NCBI GenBank assembly: GCA_030695285.1
Contig: JAUYTF010000359.1
Coordinates: 1 to 15,499, forward strand
Direction: 5' to 3'
Source of the DNA: Eubacteriales bacterium
Lineage (GTDB): Bacteria > Bacillota > Clostridia > Christensenellales > CAG-138
Length of the DNA: 15,499 nucleotides
Notes under the pieces: model-generated
The model's database searches: none
Told to the model about the DNA's origin: nothing
The model's input: the letters and a program-made list of their open reading frames with translations, nothing else
Shown here: piece after piece, positions 6,806 through 15,192 of the stretch
Layout: each line of letters begins with the position of its first letter
Numbering within the stretch: position 1 is the stretch's first letter
Translations under genes and position numbers: made by a program

Positions 6806-9628
6806 CTATAGATCATCCCGTTCCACAATCTCCAAGAATACCGCCGCAATTTGCGGGTCAAACTGCGATCCCGCGTTTTTGCGAATCTCTTCCAGCGCAG
6901 CCGCGTGCGACAGCGCCTTACGATAGACGCGATCTTCCGTCATGGCGTCGTAAGCATCTGCAACGGCAAGAATGCGCGACAGCAGCGGAATCTTCTCGCC
7001 TACAATACGATTGGGATATCCGGTGCCGTCCCAGCGTTCGTGGTGTGTCAATATCAGCTCAGCAATCGGCGCAAAGTCCGGCGAGGCCATTGCGATGCGA
7101 TAGCCAATCTCCGGATGCGTCTTCATGATCGCGGTCTCTTCCTCGTTCAGCGGGGCGGGCTTGTTCAAAATTTGGTCGCTGATGCCGATCTTACCGATAT
7201 CGTGCAAAATGGCAAACAAACGAAGCTTATCAAGATCGTCATGCGATAGATCCAGCCGCTTTCCGACGATGGCGGAGAGTTCGCCGATGCGCTCTGCGTG
7301 CGCCTCCGTTTCGAAGCTTCTTTCAAACAGCGTCGCCATGATGGAAGAAAGCACAGCGTTGTGATGGCTCTTTTGATCGAAGAGCTTTCTCCGCGCCATA
7401 TTTGCTTCCGCATCCTTCACCACTTGCGCAAACTCGTCTTCCCGCGCGATCTTTGTGCTGCTTCCGATTGATAGGTTGATGATGAGCGTGCGATCCTTCA
7501 AACGTGCGTTGTGCGCGTCAAACGCTTCTTTCAGCATTTTCATGCGTTCTGCGCAGGCGCGCGCATCCGTATTAGGCAAAAGCAGGCCGAACTCATCGCC
7601 CCCGATGCGCGCAAGGATTTCATCCGGTCGGATAGTAGCCTTCAATACCGCAGCGGTGGTTTGAATCATGCGATCCCCTTCGTCATATCCAAACGCGTCG
7701 TTGATGAGCTTGAGCCCGTTAATATCGACAAACATAACAGAGAGCGGCAGAGCTGCATCGTTGTCGAGCATACGTTTTGCATTGTCATGATACTGTCGGT
7801 TGTGAAGTCCTGTGAGCTGGTCATGATTGCTTAAATATTGAATTTGCAGGAATTGCAGCTTCGACTTTGTGATGTCAACGATGATACCTTCCAGCGCCAC
7901 TATCTTGCCGGATTCATCCAGAACCCCCTGATTGATATCGAGCACCCATTTGCGCTCGCCGGAAGCTGTCAATATTTCGTACTCAAACTGATTGCTCTCG
8001 TGTGCGGAAAGATGTTCCTGGCTGTGCGTCCAAACGGGTTCTCGATATTCCGGGCAGATGATATCGTTAAACGAGAGAATTTTGTTGTCGATGAGTTCCT
8101 CCGGCCGATAACCGGTCAGCTCAAAACAGCCCGAAGACGCAAATTGGATTGTCCAACTCCGGTCGCACGCACAGCGATACGCCATGCCAGGCAGGTTGGA
8201 GAGCAAAACGCTCTTGCTCCGTTCGCTTTCTTTCAACGCTTCTATTGTGATGCGCAGGTCGGTCACATCGACGCCCGCGGACAGCACGCCGGAGATATCC
8301 CCGTTTACATCGCGTAAAACCGTGTTGCGCCATTCGATCTGGCGTATCTCATTGCGCGCGTTGAGAATGCCGTTCTCGTTGATATCTGTCGGCTTGATGA
8401 TGCCATCCAAGATCCGACGAAAGACTTCAAATACGCGCGCGCGATCCTCCTGCGGAACGAAATGCTCGATCCACAGCTTGCCGACGATCTCTTTTTTCTG
8501 CCGGCCGAGTGTTTCGCAGCCGGTGCGGTTGATCATCGTGACGCGGTCTTCGTGGTCGAAGGCGATGAACAGAACCGGCGCGATATCAAAATACGTCTGC
8601 GTTCTGTCGCGTTCCTGTATGACGATGGCTTCTGTCTGCTTGCGCTGCGTAATGTCGCGCGAAATTCCACCAACCCCCCGTTTATGATTTGTCATATCCA
8701 CAGGGAAGATGATGGTTTCAAAGTATTTCCCATCGTTGGTATCTTCAATATAGAGCGGCTTCCCGCTGAGCAGCACGCTTCGATCGCGGGACTCCCAAAG
8801 CCTCGCGTCTGCGCCGGGTTTGACTTCGTTGAGTTGTTTGCCGATCAATTGGTCTTCCGAAATGCCGTAATAGCGCTGCATGTTGGTGTTTATTGCGATG
8901 TATCGAAGCGCGCTGTCTTTTAAATAGATCAGGTCATAGCTGGAGTTGAGCAGCGTTTTATAGATTGCTTCATTCTCCCTAGCAGCTTCCTGCGCCTTTA
9001 CGCGCTCGGTTATATCCTGCAAGGTACCAAAGACCAACGGCATGCCGGTTGATTTTTGCAGTTCAGACTGCATCCGCACCTGAACCGTGCGCTCCGGCGC
9101 GTTGAGCTGGAGCACACGGCAGTCGAAAAAAGCTTCGCTTCCGCAGAGCGCCGCATCCTTAGCGAGCGAAAAGACGCGCTCACGATCGTCGATATTCACA
9201 TGGCGAAGAAGTGTCTCATAGGTCGGCGGAAAGTGCGAATCGTCCAAATCGAGAATGCGGATAGCCTCATCGGAAAACCGAAACTGCTCTTTGTCAACAT
9301 CGTATGAGAAGCTTCCGATGTGCGCGATGCGTTGCGCTTCCTGTAGGGCGGATTCGTTCTTCTGCCGGTCGCTGCTCTCGCGATAGGCCTTTCGGAGGCT
9401 TGAATACACCAGTGCGAAAATCAGAATCGCTGTCGCCGTGACGAACCCGAGCCCTTTGAAGATGCTGATCATAAAAACAACCGGATTCTCAGAATACGAG
9501 CTGATCAACACAAGCTCGGAGGCGACGATCCAGACGTATCCAAAGAGCACATAGACAACCGTGATCAGAAGCGATCTGCCAAGAGCGCCCCCGGACTTTT
9601 TTGTTCGCATGCTGTCGGATTGCTTCAT
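6806..9628 (-). CDS. Membrane PAS-GGDEF-HD-GYP protein: cyclic-di-GMP cyclase/phosphodiesterase
   Basis: A 940-residue signalling protein. Two membrane helices (about 18-42 and 49-76) are followed by four PAS-type sensor segments (about 95-212, 219-332, 341-460 and 468-590), a GGDEF cyclase domain (about 595-755) and a C-terminal HD-GYP phosphodiesterase domain (about 770-940). The cyclase motif GGDEF (676-680) is intact. The usual inhibitory RxxD site upstream is RPDE (667-670), so its last residue is Glu. HD-GYP hallmarks are intact: HDIGK (809-813) and HHERWDGTGYP (862-872). The protein could thus both make cyclic di-GMP from GTP and hydrolyse it, with the PAS segments setting the balance; this is inferred from motifs. 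GGGAGGAG six bases before the ATG fixes the start. It is a single-gene unit, convergent with degV. Confidence 0.95.
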   Translation of the reverse strand: MKQSDSMRTKKSGGALGRSLLITVVYVLFGYVWIVASELVLISSYSENPVVFMISIFKGLGFVTATAILIFALVYSSLRKAYRESSDRQKNESALQEAQRIAHIGSFSYDVDKEQFRFSDEAIRILDLDDSHFPPTYETLLRHVNIDDRERVFSLAKDAALCGSEAFFDCRVLQLNAPERTVQVRMQSELQKSTGMPLVFGTLQDITERVKAQEAARENEAIYKTLLNSSYDLIYLKDSALRYIAINTNMQRYYGISEDQLIGKQLNEVKPGADARLWESRDRSVLLSGKPLYIEDTNDGKYFETIIFPVDMTNHKRGVGGISRDITQRKQTEAIVIQERDRTQTYFDIAPVLFIAFDHEDRVTMINRTGCETLGRQKKEIVGKLWIEHFVPQEDRARVFEVFRRILDGIIKPTDINENGILNARNEIRQIEWRNTVLRDVNGDISGVLSAGVDVTDLRITIEALKESERSKSVLLSNLPGMAYRCACDRSWTIQFASSGCFELTGYRPEELIDNKILSFNDIICPEYREPVWTHSQEHLSAHESNQFEYEILTASGERKWVLDINQGVLDESGKIVALEGIIVDITKSKLQFLQIQYLSNHDQLTGLHNRQYHDNAKRMLDNDAALPLSVMFVDINGLKLINDAFGYDEGDRMIQTTAAVLKATIRPDEILARIGGDEFGLLLPNTDARACAERMKMLKEAFDAHNARLKDRTLIINLSIGSSTKIAREDEFAQVVKDAEANMARRKLFDQKSHHNAVLSSIMATLFERSFETEAHAERIGELSAIVGKRLDLSHDDLDKLRLFAILHDIGKIGISDQILNKPAPLNEEETAIMKTHPEIGYRIAMASPDFAPIAELILTHHERWDGTGYPNRIVGEKIPLLSRILAVADAYDAMTEDRVYRKALSHAAALEEIRKNAGSQFDPQIAAVFLEIVERDDL

Positions 9629-9702
9629 GAGAGCTCCTCCCGATGCAATTGCCGATTGTGCGCAATGATTATCTGTTTGAACTTAAACTTCGCAATATAA
9701 TT

Positions 9703-9731
9703 ATCATACTGTCTTGCTACATTTTATGCAA
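9703..9731 (-). promoter_or_regulatory. Likely promoter of the PAS-GGDEF-HD-GYP gene
   Basis: On the minus strand TTGCAT (9726-9731), a 17-base spacer and TATGAT (9703-9708) lie about 75 bases before the start at 9628. The region 9629-9777 is AT-rich and holds no gene. I see no terminator for the DUF1653 gene that ends at 9778, so read-through from the azl unit is possible. Confidence 0.52.
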
Positions 9732-9777
9732 TTAAAATTTCGACCACAGGTGCATTTTGTTGTTGAAACGCGTCATT

Positions 9778-9993
9778 CTAGTCTGCGATATAGGAAAATC
9801 TACGGTAGCTTTGCCCGTCCCGCTCCACAATCTCATTCCACATGGCAGATGGGCGAACCCATACGCCGTGCTCCCCGTAAAGCGCGCGGTAGACCACCAT
9901 CGACTCCAGCGTTTCGGAATGCTTCGCGAGATACAGCACTTCATATTCGTTTCCCTTGAAGTGGCGATACCGCCCGATCTTGATCTCTTCCAT
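9778..9993 (-). CDS. DUF1653 family protein
   Basis: A 71-residue soluble protein, nearly all of which is the DUF1653 domain: KIGRYRHFKGNEYEVL (5-20), AKHSETLESMVVYRALYGEH (23-42) and VWVRPSAMW (44-52). This small all-beta family is widespread in bacteria, alone or fused to other domains, and has no established biochemical role. GAGGAG lies six bases before the ATG. A longer open frame over the same DNA in another phase does not resemble a protein. The gene begins 16 bases after azlD ends, on the same strand, so it is probably the third gene of the azl transcript. Nothing in the sequence ties it to amino acid export. Confidence 0.9.
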   Translation of the reverse strand: MEEIKIGRYRHFKGNEYEVLYLAKHSETLESMVVYRALYGEHGVWVRPSAMWNEIVERDGQSYRRFSYIAD

Positions 9994-10009
9994 TCTATCT
10001 CCTCATACT

Positions 10010-10351
10010 CTATGATACGACGAACACGGCCTGCACGAGAAACATATGCAGCGCGGTGCCGCAGCCGATGCTGAGCAGCACATTTTTGCGCCAAAGGTGT
10101 ATAAAAACGATGAACGCAATCGAAATCAACTCCGGCAGCCCATGCGGATTAACTTGGATGGAGATATCTTTCAGACAATAGACGACAAGCAGCCCCATCA
10201 TGACCGGCGGAAGTACACTGCCGAGATAGGTAACAATTTGAGGCGGCTGCTTGCCTTCCGGAAAGAGCACAAACGGGGTAAAACGCGTCGCCATTGCGCC
10301 AAGCGCAACCGCAAGCACCGTCAGGATGATCTGCACAGGGGCTAATTGCAT
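10010..10351 (-). CDS. azlD: Branched-chain amino acid export protein, small subunit AzlD
   Basis: A 113-residue, strongly hydrophobic membrane protein with about four helices. The features RFTPFVLFPEGKQPPQIVTY (23-42), LGSVLPPVMMGLLVVYCLKD (43-62) and the C-terminal helix GCGTALHMFLVQAVFV are typical of AzlD, the small partner of AzlC; the pair exports branched-chain amino acids and toxic analogues in Bacillus and relatives. The start lies within azlC, overlapping its end by ten bases, and GGGGAGG lies ten bases before it, so the two are translationally coupled. Substrate is inferred from the family and from the ilv-leu genes about 2 kb upstream. Confidence 0.93.
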   Translation of the reverse strand: MQLAPVQIILTVLAVALGAMATRFTPFVLFPEGKQPPQIVTYLGSVLPPVMMGLLVVYCLKDISIQVNPHGLPELISIAFIVFIHLWRKNVLLSIGCGTALHMFLVQAVFVVS

Positions 10352-11043
10352 AGCTTCTTCCTCCCCGCGATCAGCGTGATTAAGATGATCGCCAGCGCAG
10401 GCAGCACCATGTTTTCCGCGCCAAAGACCAGGCGCGAAAGCAGCGCGCAGGCGATGCCGATCAACCCGAGAATCCAGTTTTTGCCGTTTTTCACCTGCTC
10501 GATAAATAGTACGACAAAGAGCGCGGTTAAAGCAAAATCAAGGCCCTTCATATCAAACGGCATCAGGCCACCGAGCAATCCGCCAATGAGCGTGCCAAAC
10601 ACCCAATACAGGTAATCGAGCAGCGATATGCTCAGGTAGAAATACTTCGGCTCAATGCCCTCCGGTGGATCGACCGAGGAGACGATGGAGAACGTCTCGT
10701 CGCAGAGCGTATAGATCAAAAATCCTTTGATCTTGCCAAATCCTTTGTACTTCCCAAGCATCGAGAGCCCGTAAAACAAATGCCTTGCATTGACCAACAG
10801 GCTCAAAATCAGCGCTTCCAGCGGTTGAAACGCGGTTGTCAGCAGCGTGATGGCCACAAACTGCATACTGCCGCAGAACGCGACCGCGCTCATGAGAACA
10901 GACCACTGCGGACCATATCCCTTGTCCAGCATCAGCATGCCATAGGCAATGCCCAGCACGAGAAAACCTGCAAGAACGGGCAGCGTATGCCTAAATGCGG
11001 CGGAAAGCGCGCGCAGAAACCGATTTTGATTGGAATCGCCCAA
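10342..11043 (-). CDS. azlC: Branched-chain amino acid export permease AzlC
   Basis: A 233-residue inner-membrane permease, the large partner of AzlD. Visible family features are LPVLAGFLVLGIAYGMLM (20-37), the conserved AFCGSMQFVAITLL segment (55-68), LLVNARHLFYGLSM (81-94) and TLCDETFSIV (111-120). Several hydrophobic helices span the rest, with a basic C-terminus (GRKKLCN). The start is uncertain: no ATG is near the N-terminus. TTG at 11043 is chosen because GGTGA, part of an extended Shine-Dalgarno match, lies five bases before it; in-frame GTG codons at 11052 and 11055 are alternatives. It heads a unit with azlD (ten-base overlap) and the DUF1653 gene. I see no convincing promoter in the short gap upstream. 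Confidence 0.92.
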   Translation of the reverse strand: MGDSNQNRFLRALSAAFRHTLPVLAGFLVLGIAYGMLMLDKGYGPQWSVLMSAVAFCGSMQFVAITLLTTAFQPLEALILSLLVNARHLFYGLSMLGKYKGFGKIKGFLIYTLCDETFSIVSSVDPPEGIEPKYFYLSISLLDYLYWVFGTLIGGLLGGLMPFDMKGLDFALTALFVVLFIEQVKNGKNWILGLIGIACALLSRLVFGAENMVLPALAIILITLIAGRKKLCN

Positions 11044-11085
11044 CGTGAATCACCACTCTCTCGACATCCTGATTAATAACATCAA

Positions 11086-11116
11086 CACAAAACAGCCGAC
11101 GGGTGATCGCCGCCGG
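11086..11116 (-). terminator. Probable terminator of the leu-ilv-AAA unit
   Basis: On the minus strand CCGGCGG (11110-11116) pairs with CCGTCGG (11096-11102), with one G-U pair and a seven-base loop, followed by the T-rich CTGTTTTGTGTTG. It lies about 45 bases after the ATPase stop and upstream of azlC, separating the two units. The T-run is interrupted, so termination may be partial. Confidence 0.55.
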
Positions 11117-11160
11117 TTGCTTTGATGGTTGCGCGAGTTAAAATGCGTTCGATTTCCGGC

Positions 11161-12435
11161 TCATTCATCCAGAATCGAAGCGCCTTTTAGCAGCTGTGCC
11201 GCTGCCCATTCAACAAACTGCTTCGCAGCGCGCGGCGTTCTGCCGCCCGCGCGAATCGCCCACTGCACAGCACCACGGTCCAGCTCTTCCGACCGAACAC
11301 ACAGCGATTTTTCCAGCGCAAGCGCGCGCACAATAGAAAGAAACTGCGCCTGATCGGGCGCAATGAAACTCACGGACTGATCAAAGCGGTCATAAAGCGA
11401 AAGCTTTTCCTGCTTGGTGTCCCCCGCGTGCACATCGTCCACATCCACACTGCGCTCGGAGAAGGTTTCTTTCACCAGATGACGGCGGTTGGATGTTGCG
11501 TAGATGCGACAGTTCTCAGGCCTTGCGATCACGCCGCCTTCTAGCACCGACTTGAGCGCGGAAAATGCCGCGTCGTCCGAGGAAAACGAAAGATCGTCGA
11601 GAAAGAGAATGAACCGCAGCGGCACCTCACGAAGCTGCTCCATAATTGCGGGAAACGAAGAGATGCTCCCCTTTGTGACCTCTATGATGCGAAGTCCTTT
11701 CGCGCGGTATTCGTTCGCAAGCGCTTTGATGGTGCTGCTCTTGCCTGTTCCCCGGTCACCGTAGAGCAACAGGTTTCCGCCGCCGCGCCCCTCGACAAAG
11801 TCTATGGTGTTCGCCGCGACCAGCCCGCGCTCGTATTCATACGATTTCAGGTTGTCGAGGCGAATCGGGTCGGGATTGAGAATTCCTACGAGCTTACTAT
11901 CCCAGCGAAACGCGCCGAATTGGGCAAACGCGCCGTAGCCGTTAACGCGGTAGAATAGTTCTAATTCGGTTAACATGAGTGCTGTGCCAACTTGCGAGAA
12001 GCTGTTTTGACTTGCGTATTCCGGCAAAGTTGAAATCCATTCAGCGCCCTGATCGCTTCCGTGGGAAAGAACCACTTCTTTCAACTCCGCCGCCGTTACA
12101 CTCGCGACAGTGCAAAGTGTTTTTAAGTCAAACTCTGCTGCTTTGCGCAGCGTCTGATAGGCGTCGCCTTTTTCACCCCTCGCCGCTGCACGGGAAAAGG
12201 CGTTGTCGTCAAAGCGAATCAGGCGCTCCAGACGCGCCGCAAAATCGAGCGATCCCGTCTCTATTGAAAGTTGCTGCAAGAATGCACCGTAGCTTTCGCA
12301 AAACAAATCGGCAGCGCCGCTTTGCGCGCTGTTGAGCGCGCACGCAAAGCGGGCAACCGTTTCGTTCTGCAATATGGAACGGTAAACCGTCAGCGCGTTT
12401 AATTGGAGTTTTACCGCATTCAGGTCTAACAACAT
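11161..12435 (-). CDS. AAA+ ATPase of the DUF815 family, function unknown
   Basis: A 424-residue soluble protein. Residues 1 to about 190 form a helical N-terminal part of no recognised function; the rest is an AAA+ module with Walker A GDRGTGKS (226-233), Walker B ILFLDDLSF (276-284), sensor 1 ATSNRRHL (313-320), a likely arginine finger in SLYDRFDQSV (Arg350) and a sensor 2 region GGRTPRAAKQF (397-407). All ATP-binding residues are present, so it should hydrolyse ATP; partner and role are unknown. The predicted start has AGGAG only three bases away, tighter than usual; the second codon, TTG at 12432, would have better spacing, so initiation may differ by one codon. It follows ilvC by 29 bp on the same strand with no terminator between, and is probably co-transcribed with it. 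Confidence 0.9.
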   Translation of the reverse strand: MLLDLNAVKLQLNALTVYRSILQNETVARFACALNSAQSGAADLFCESYGAFLQQLSIETGSLDFAARLERLIRFDDNAFSRAAARGEKGDAYQTLRKAAEFDLKTLCTVASVTAAELKEVVLSHGSDQGAEWISTLPEYASQNSFSQVGTALMLTELELFYRVNGYGAFAQFGAFRWDSKLVGILNPDPIRLDNLKSYEYERGLVAANTIDFVEGRGGGNLLLYGDRGTGKSSTIKALANEYRAKGLRIIEVTKGSISSFPAIMEQLREVPLRFILFLDDLSFSSDDAAFSALKSVLEGGVIARPENCRIYATSNRRHLVKETFSERSVDVDDVHAGDTKQEKLSLYDRFDQSVSFIAPDQAQFLSIVRALALEKSLCVRSEELDRGAVQWAIRAGGRTPRAAKQFVEWAAAQLLKGASILDE

Positions 12436-12464
12436 TCGCTCCTATACTTGCACAGTAAAACTTG

Positions 12465-13457
12465 CTATTTTTTCAGGAAGGTCATCTGACTTCTGAGCTG
12501 CTGACCGACCTTGACGAGCTGCGTGTCTGCGCCCTGCCGCTTCATGGCGTTGAAATGCGGGCGACCGACGCGGTTTTCGAGAATCCAATTGCGGGCAAAG
12601 GTGCCATCCTGGATCTCGGTGAGCACTTTCTTCATCTCCATGCGGGTCTCATCGGTGATGATACGCTTGCCGGTGACATAGTCGCCATATTCCGCGGTGT
12701 CGCTAATGGAATAGCGCATGCGCTCAAATCCGCCGGCGTAGATGAGGTCGACGATGAGCTTCATCTCGTGGATGCACTCAAAATAGGCGTTCTCAGGCGC
12801 GTAACCCGCCGCAACCAGCGTTTCAAAGCCTGCCAGCATGAGCTCCGTCACACCGCCGCAGAGCACTGCCTGCTCGCCAAAGAGATCGGTCTCCGTCTCT
12901 TCGCGGAAGGTGGTTTCGAGAATGCCCGCGCGCGCGGCACCGATACCCGCGGCATACGCAAGGGCTGTTTCCTTCGCCTTGCCGGTGAAGTCCTGCTGCA
13001 TCGCGATCAAGGCCGGAACGCCAGCGCCGCGCTGATACTCGCTGCGGACGGTGTGCCCCGGGCCTTTCGGGGCGACCATAATCACGTCAACATTGGCGGG
13101 CGGCACGATCTGGCCGTAGTGGATATTAAAGCCGTGTGCAAAGACTAGCGTGTTGCCTTCCATAAGTCCTTCCACGATACTGTCGGTATATAGGGCAGCC
13201 TGCTTTTCGTCGTTGACGAGAATCATGATCACGTCCGCAAGCTTCGCCGCGTCCTTTGCCGTGTAGACCTTTAGGCCCGCTTCTTCGGCAGACTTCCAGG
13301 ATTTGCTGCCCTGATAAAGGCCGACGATGACGTTCACGCCGCTCTCCTTGAGGTTGAGCGCATGCGCGTGGCCTTGGCTGCCGTAGCCGATGACCGCGAC
13401 GGTCTTGTTCTTGAGGTGCGCGAGGTTGCAGTCGCTTTCGTAATACATCTTAGCCAT
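12465..13457 (-). CDS. ilvC: Ketol-acid reductoisomerase, class I
   Basis: This enzyme isomerises and reduces 2-acetolactate or 2-aceto-2-hydroxybutyrate to the dihydroxy acids, using Mg2+ and NAD(P)H, in valine, isoleucine and leucine synthesis. At 330 residues it is the short class I form. The dinucleotide loop is GYGSQG (24-29); the cofactor-specificity loop GLYQGSKS (46-53) has serines that suit [21 protein letters not shown] (129-144) and the metal and substrate residues Asp191, Glu195, Glu227, Glu231 and Ser252 are in place. GGAGG lies nine bases before the ATG. It follows ilvN after 116 bp holding two small hairpins, and precedes the DUF815 ATPase by 29 bp. Confidence 0.98.
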   Translation of the reverse strand: MAKMYYESDCNLAHLKNKTVAVIGYGSQGHAHALNLKESGVNVIVGLYQGSKSWKSAEEAGLKVYTAKDAAKLADVIMILVNDEKQAALYTDSIVEGLMEGNTLVFAHGFNIHYGQIVPPANVDVIMVAPKGPGHTVRSEYQRGAGVPALIAMQQDFTGKAKETALAYAAGIGAARAGILETTFREETETDLFGEQAVLCGGVTELMLAGFETLVAAGYAPENAYFECIHEMKLIVDLIYAGGFERMRYSISDTAEYGDYVTGKRIITDETRMEMKKVLTEIQDGTFARNWILENRVGRPHFNAMKRQGADTQLVKVGQQLRSQMTFLKK

Positions 13458-13490
13458 TGGGTTTTTCCTCCAAGTTTTTTTGAATCAATT

Positions 13491-13533
13491 ACGGCATGCG
13501 CCGTGATGTTTAAAAAGGGCTTCTTCGTTGCCC
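13491..13533 (-). promoter_or_regulatory. Two small hairpins in the ilvN-ilvC gap (possible attenuator or processing site)
   Basis: On the minus strand, GGGC (13530-13533) pairs with GCCC (13517-13520) around a nine-base loop and runs into TTTTT, a weak terminator-like element. About a dozen bases further, ACGGC/GCCGT (13491-13504) forms a five-bp hairpin with a four-base loop, some 33 bases before ilvC. They could reduce read-through or mark RNA cleavage; both stems are short. I see no clear promoter for ilvC in this gap. Confidence 0.33.
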
Positions 13534-13573
13534 GATTTTTCTATTGGAAAAGGTGATCGCTTAAACACAAATC

Positions 13574-14086
13574 TTAGTCCTGATTGGCTGCCATCACGTG
13601 CGCGTTTTCAATCGCGATAGTGCCGGTTCGCACCGTCTCGCGGATGCCGTAGCGCTCAAGCATGCTCTCAAGCCTGCGCACCTGTTCGGACGAATCCGCG
13701 TATTCTACGATCAGCATCTCATGCGACACATCGATGACTTTTGCGCCGAAGATCTTGGTGATCTGCAACAGATCGGAGCGGTTATCAGAGGTGGCGTTGA
13801 CCTTGAGCAGGATGAGCTCGCGGTTGATGAACTCTCCCTCGGTTAATATCTTCACCTCGATGACGTCGATGAGCTTGCAGAGCTGCTTTTCGACCTGATC
13901 GAAGATCTCCTCGTCCCCGTCCACTACGATGGTCATGCGGGAAACTGCGGGATCGCTCGTTGTGCCGACTGCCAAACTATGGATATTATACGCCCTACGC
14001 GAAAACAAACCAACGACTTTGTACAAGATTCCTGCGTGGTTTTTCACGAGGACGGACATCGTGATCTTCATGGGTTTTCCTTCCAT
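13574..14086 (-). CDS. ilvN: Acetolactate synthase small (regulatory) subunit
   Basis: The small subunit of acetohydroxyacid synthase activates the catalytic subunit and confers feedback inhibition by valine. The product is 170 residues, normal for the family. Residues 6 to about 82 are an ACT domain with the effector loop NHAGIL (16-21) and GLFSRRAYNIHSLAVG (26-41); the second half (about 83-160) is the small-subunit C-terminal domain with RELILLKV (89-96) and SHEMLIVEY (121-129). ATG 14086 has AGGAG five bases upstream; an in-frame ATG at 14071 with its own AAGGA is a second possible start, and would match the usual N-terminus well. The frame is open much further upstream but that part overlaps leuB. 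It starts 13 bases after leuB. The catalytic subunit gene ilvB is not in the window. Confidence 0.95.
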   Translation of the reverse strand: MEGKPMKITMSVLVKNHAGILYKVVGLFSRRAYNIHSLAVGTTSDPAVSRMTIVVDGDEEIFDQVEKQLCKLIDVIEVKILTEGEFINRELILLKVNATSDNRSDLLQITKIFGAKVIDVSHEMLIVEYADSSEQVRRLESMLERYGIRETVRTGTIAIENAHVMAANQD

Positions 14087-14099
14087 ATGAACTCCTTCC

Positions 14100-15179
14100 T
14101 TACGCCGTCTCGATGAGTCGGCAGACGATATCTCCCATTTGCTGAGTGCCGATGGATTCCTTGCCCGCCGCGATGTCGGCGGTGCGCCAGCCTTCTTCGA
14201 GGGCAAGCTGTACCGCGCGCTCGATGGCGTTTGCCGCCTCCTGCTGGTTGAGCGAGTAGCGCAGCAGCATCGCGCAGGAGAGAATGGTTGCCAGCGGATT
14301 GGCGCTGCCCGTGCCAGCGATATCCGGCGCGGAGCCGTGAATCGGCTCATACAACCCCAGCGTGCCGTCGCCTAGCGAAGCGGAGGGCAGCATGCCGATG
14401 GAACCCGTGATCATGCTTGCTTCATCCGAGAGGATGTCGCCAAACATGTTGCTCGTGACCACAACGTCAAAGCGCGCGGGATTACGCACGAGCTGCATGG
14501 CTGCGTTGTCGACGAGCATATCGTCATACGCCACTTCCGGGTATTCCTTTGCGAGGCGGTGCATCGTCTCGCGCCAGAGACGGGAGCTTTCCAGCACGTT
14601 TGCCTTGTCAACGCTGGTGAGCTTACCGGAGCGCCTCTTTGCGGCTTCAAACCCGATTCTGCCGATGCGCTCTACCTCCATGACGGAGTAGCGCTCGGTA
14701 TCGTAGGCTTCTTCCCCGCGCTCGCCCTTGCTTCTGCCGCGTTCGCCAAAGTAGATGCCGCCAGTCAGCTCGCGCACCATAAGGATATCGAGCCCGTTTT
14801 GGACGATTTCCGCCTTGAGCGGGCAGGCGTCCTTGAGCGGGTCAAATAGCACCGCAGGGCGAAGGTTGGCGTAAAGGCCGAGTGCCGAGCGGATGCCGAG
14901 AAGTCCTGCTTCCGGACGAAGATGCCCTGGCAGCGTTTCCCACTTTGGACCGCCGACTGCGCCAAGCAGCACCGCGCTGCTGGCTTTGCAAACGCGTATG
15001 GTCTCCTCCGGCAGTGGTACGCCCGTTGCGTCAATAGCGCAGCCGCCCATCAGTACTTCGTGATAGTTCAGCGCAAAGCCGAACCGCTTTGCCGCGACGT
15101 TGAGCGCCTTGATGGCTTCTTTGACGATTTCGGGGCCGATGCCGTCTCCGCGGATGACCGCAATGTTATAGTTCATCAT
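14100..15179 (-). CDS. leuB: 3-isopropylmalate dehydrogenase
   Basis: LeuB oxidises and decarboxylates 3-isopropylmalate to 2-oxoisocaproate with NAD+, the third step of the leucine branch. Numbering from the chosen start (359 residues, normal length), the N-terminal [10 protein letters not shown] (9-18), [11 protein letters not shown] (71-81), catalytic Tyr164 in [12 protein letters not shown], Lys192 in [16 protein letters not shown], the metal-binding [10 protein letters not shown] segment and the NAD-binding [18 protein letters not shown] are all present. Three start codons lie close together: ATG at 15185 touches the GAGAGG site directly, while 15179 (six bases away) and 15176 (nine) have workable spacing, so 15179 is chosen. 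It follows leuD by 13 bases and precedes ilvN by 13, indicating one transcript. Confidence 0.97.
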   Translation of the reverse strand: MMNYNIAVIRGDGIGPEIVKEAIKALNVAAKRFGFALNYHEVLMGGCAIDATGVPLPEETIRVCKASSAVLLGAVGGPKWETLPGHLRPEAGLLGIRSALGLYANLRPAVLFDPLKDACPLKAEIVQNGLDILMVRELTGGIYFGERGRSKGERGEEAYDTERYSVMEVERIGRIGFEAAKRRSGKLTSVDKANVLESSRLWRETMHRLAKEYPEVAYDDMLVDNAAMQLVRNPARFDVVVTSNMFGDILSDEASMITGSIGMLPSASLGDGTLGLYEPIHGSAPDIAGTGSANPLATILSCAMLLRYSLNQQEAANAIERAVQLALEEGWRTADIAAGKESIGTQQMGDIVCRLIETA

Positions 15180-15192
15180 CGTCATCCTCTCT

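Noticed and set aside
6562..7128. Plus-strand open frame of 188 codons running from degV across the terminator into the c-di-GMP gene
   Set aside because: It crosses a strong terminator and is out of frame with DegV and antisense to HD-GYP coding sequence.
9732..10094. Minus-strand open frame of 120 codons over the DUF1653 gene
   Set aside because: The DUF1653 reading in another phase is a clear family match with a good ribosome binding site; this frame overlaps azlD and looks like nothing known.
12462..13148. Plus-strand open frame of 228 codons opposite ilvC
   Set aside because: ilvC on the minus strand is unmistakable; the antisense frame is a codon-bias shadow.
14087..14350. Upstream 88-codon extension of the ilvN frame
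   Set aside because: It overlaps the end of leuB in another phase, is Arg/Ser-rich without similarity to IlvN, and good start sites exist at 14086 and 14071.
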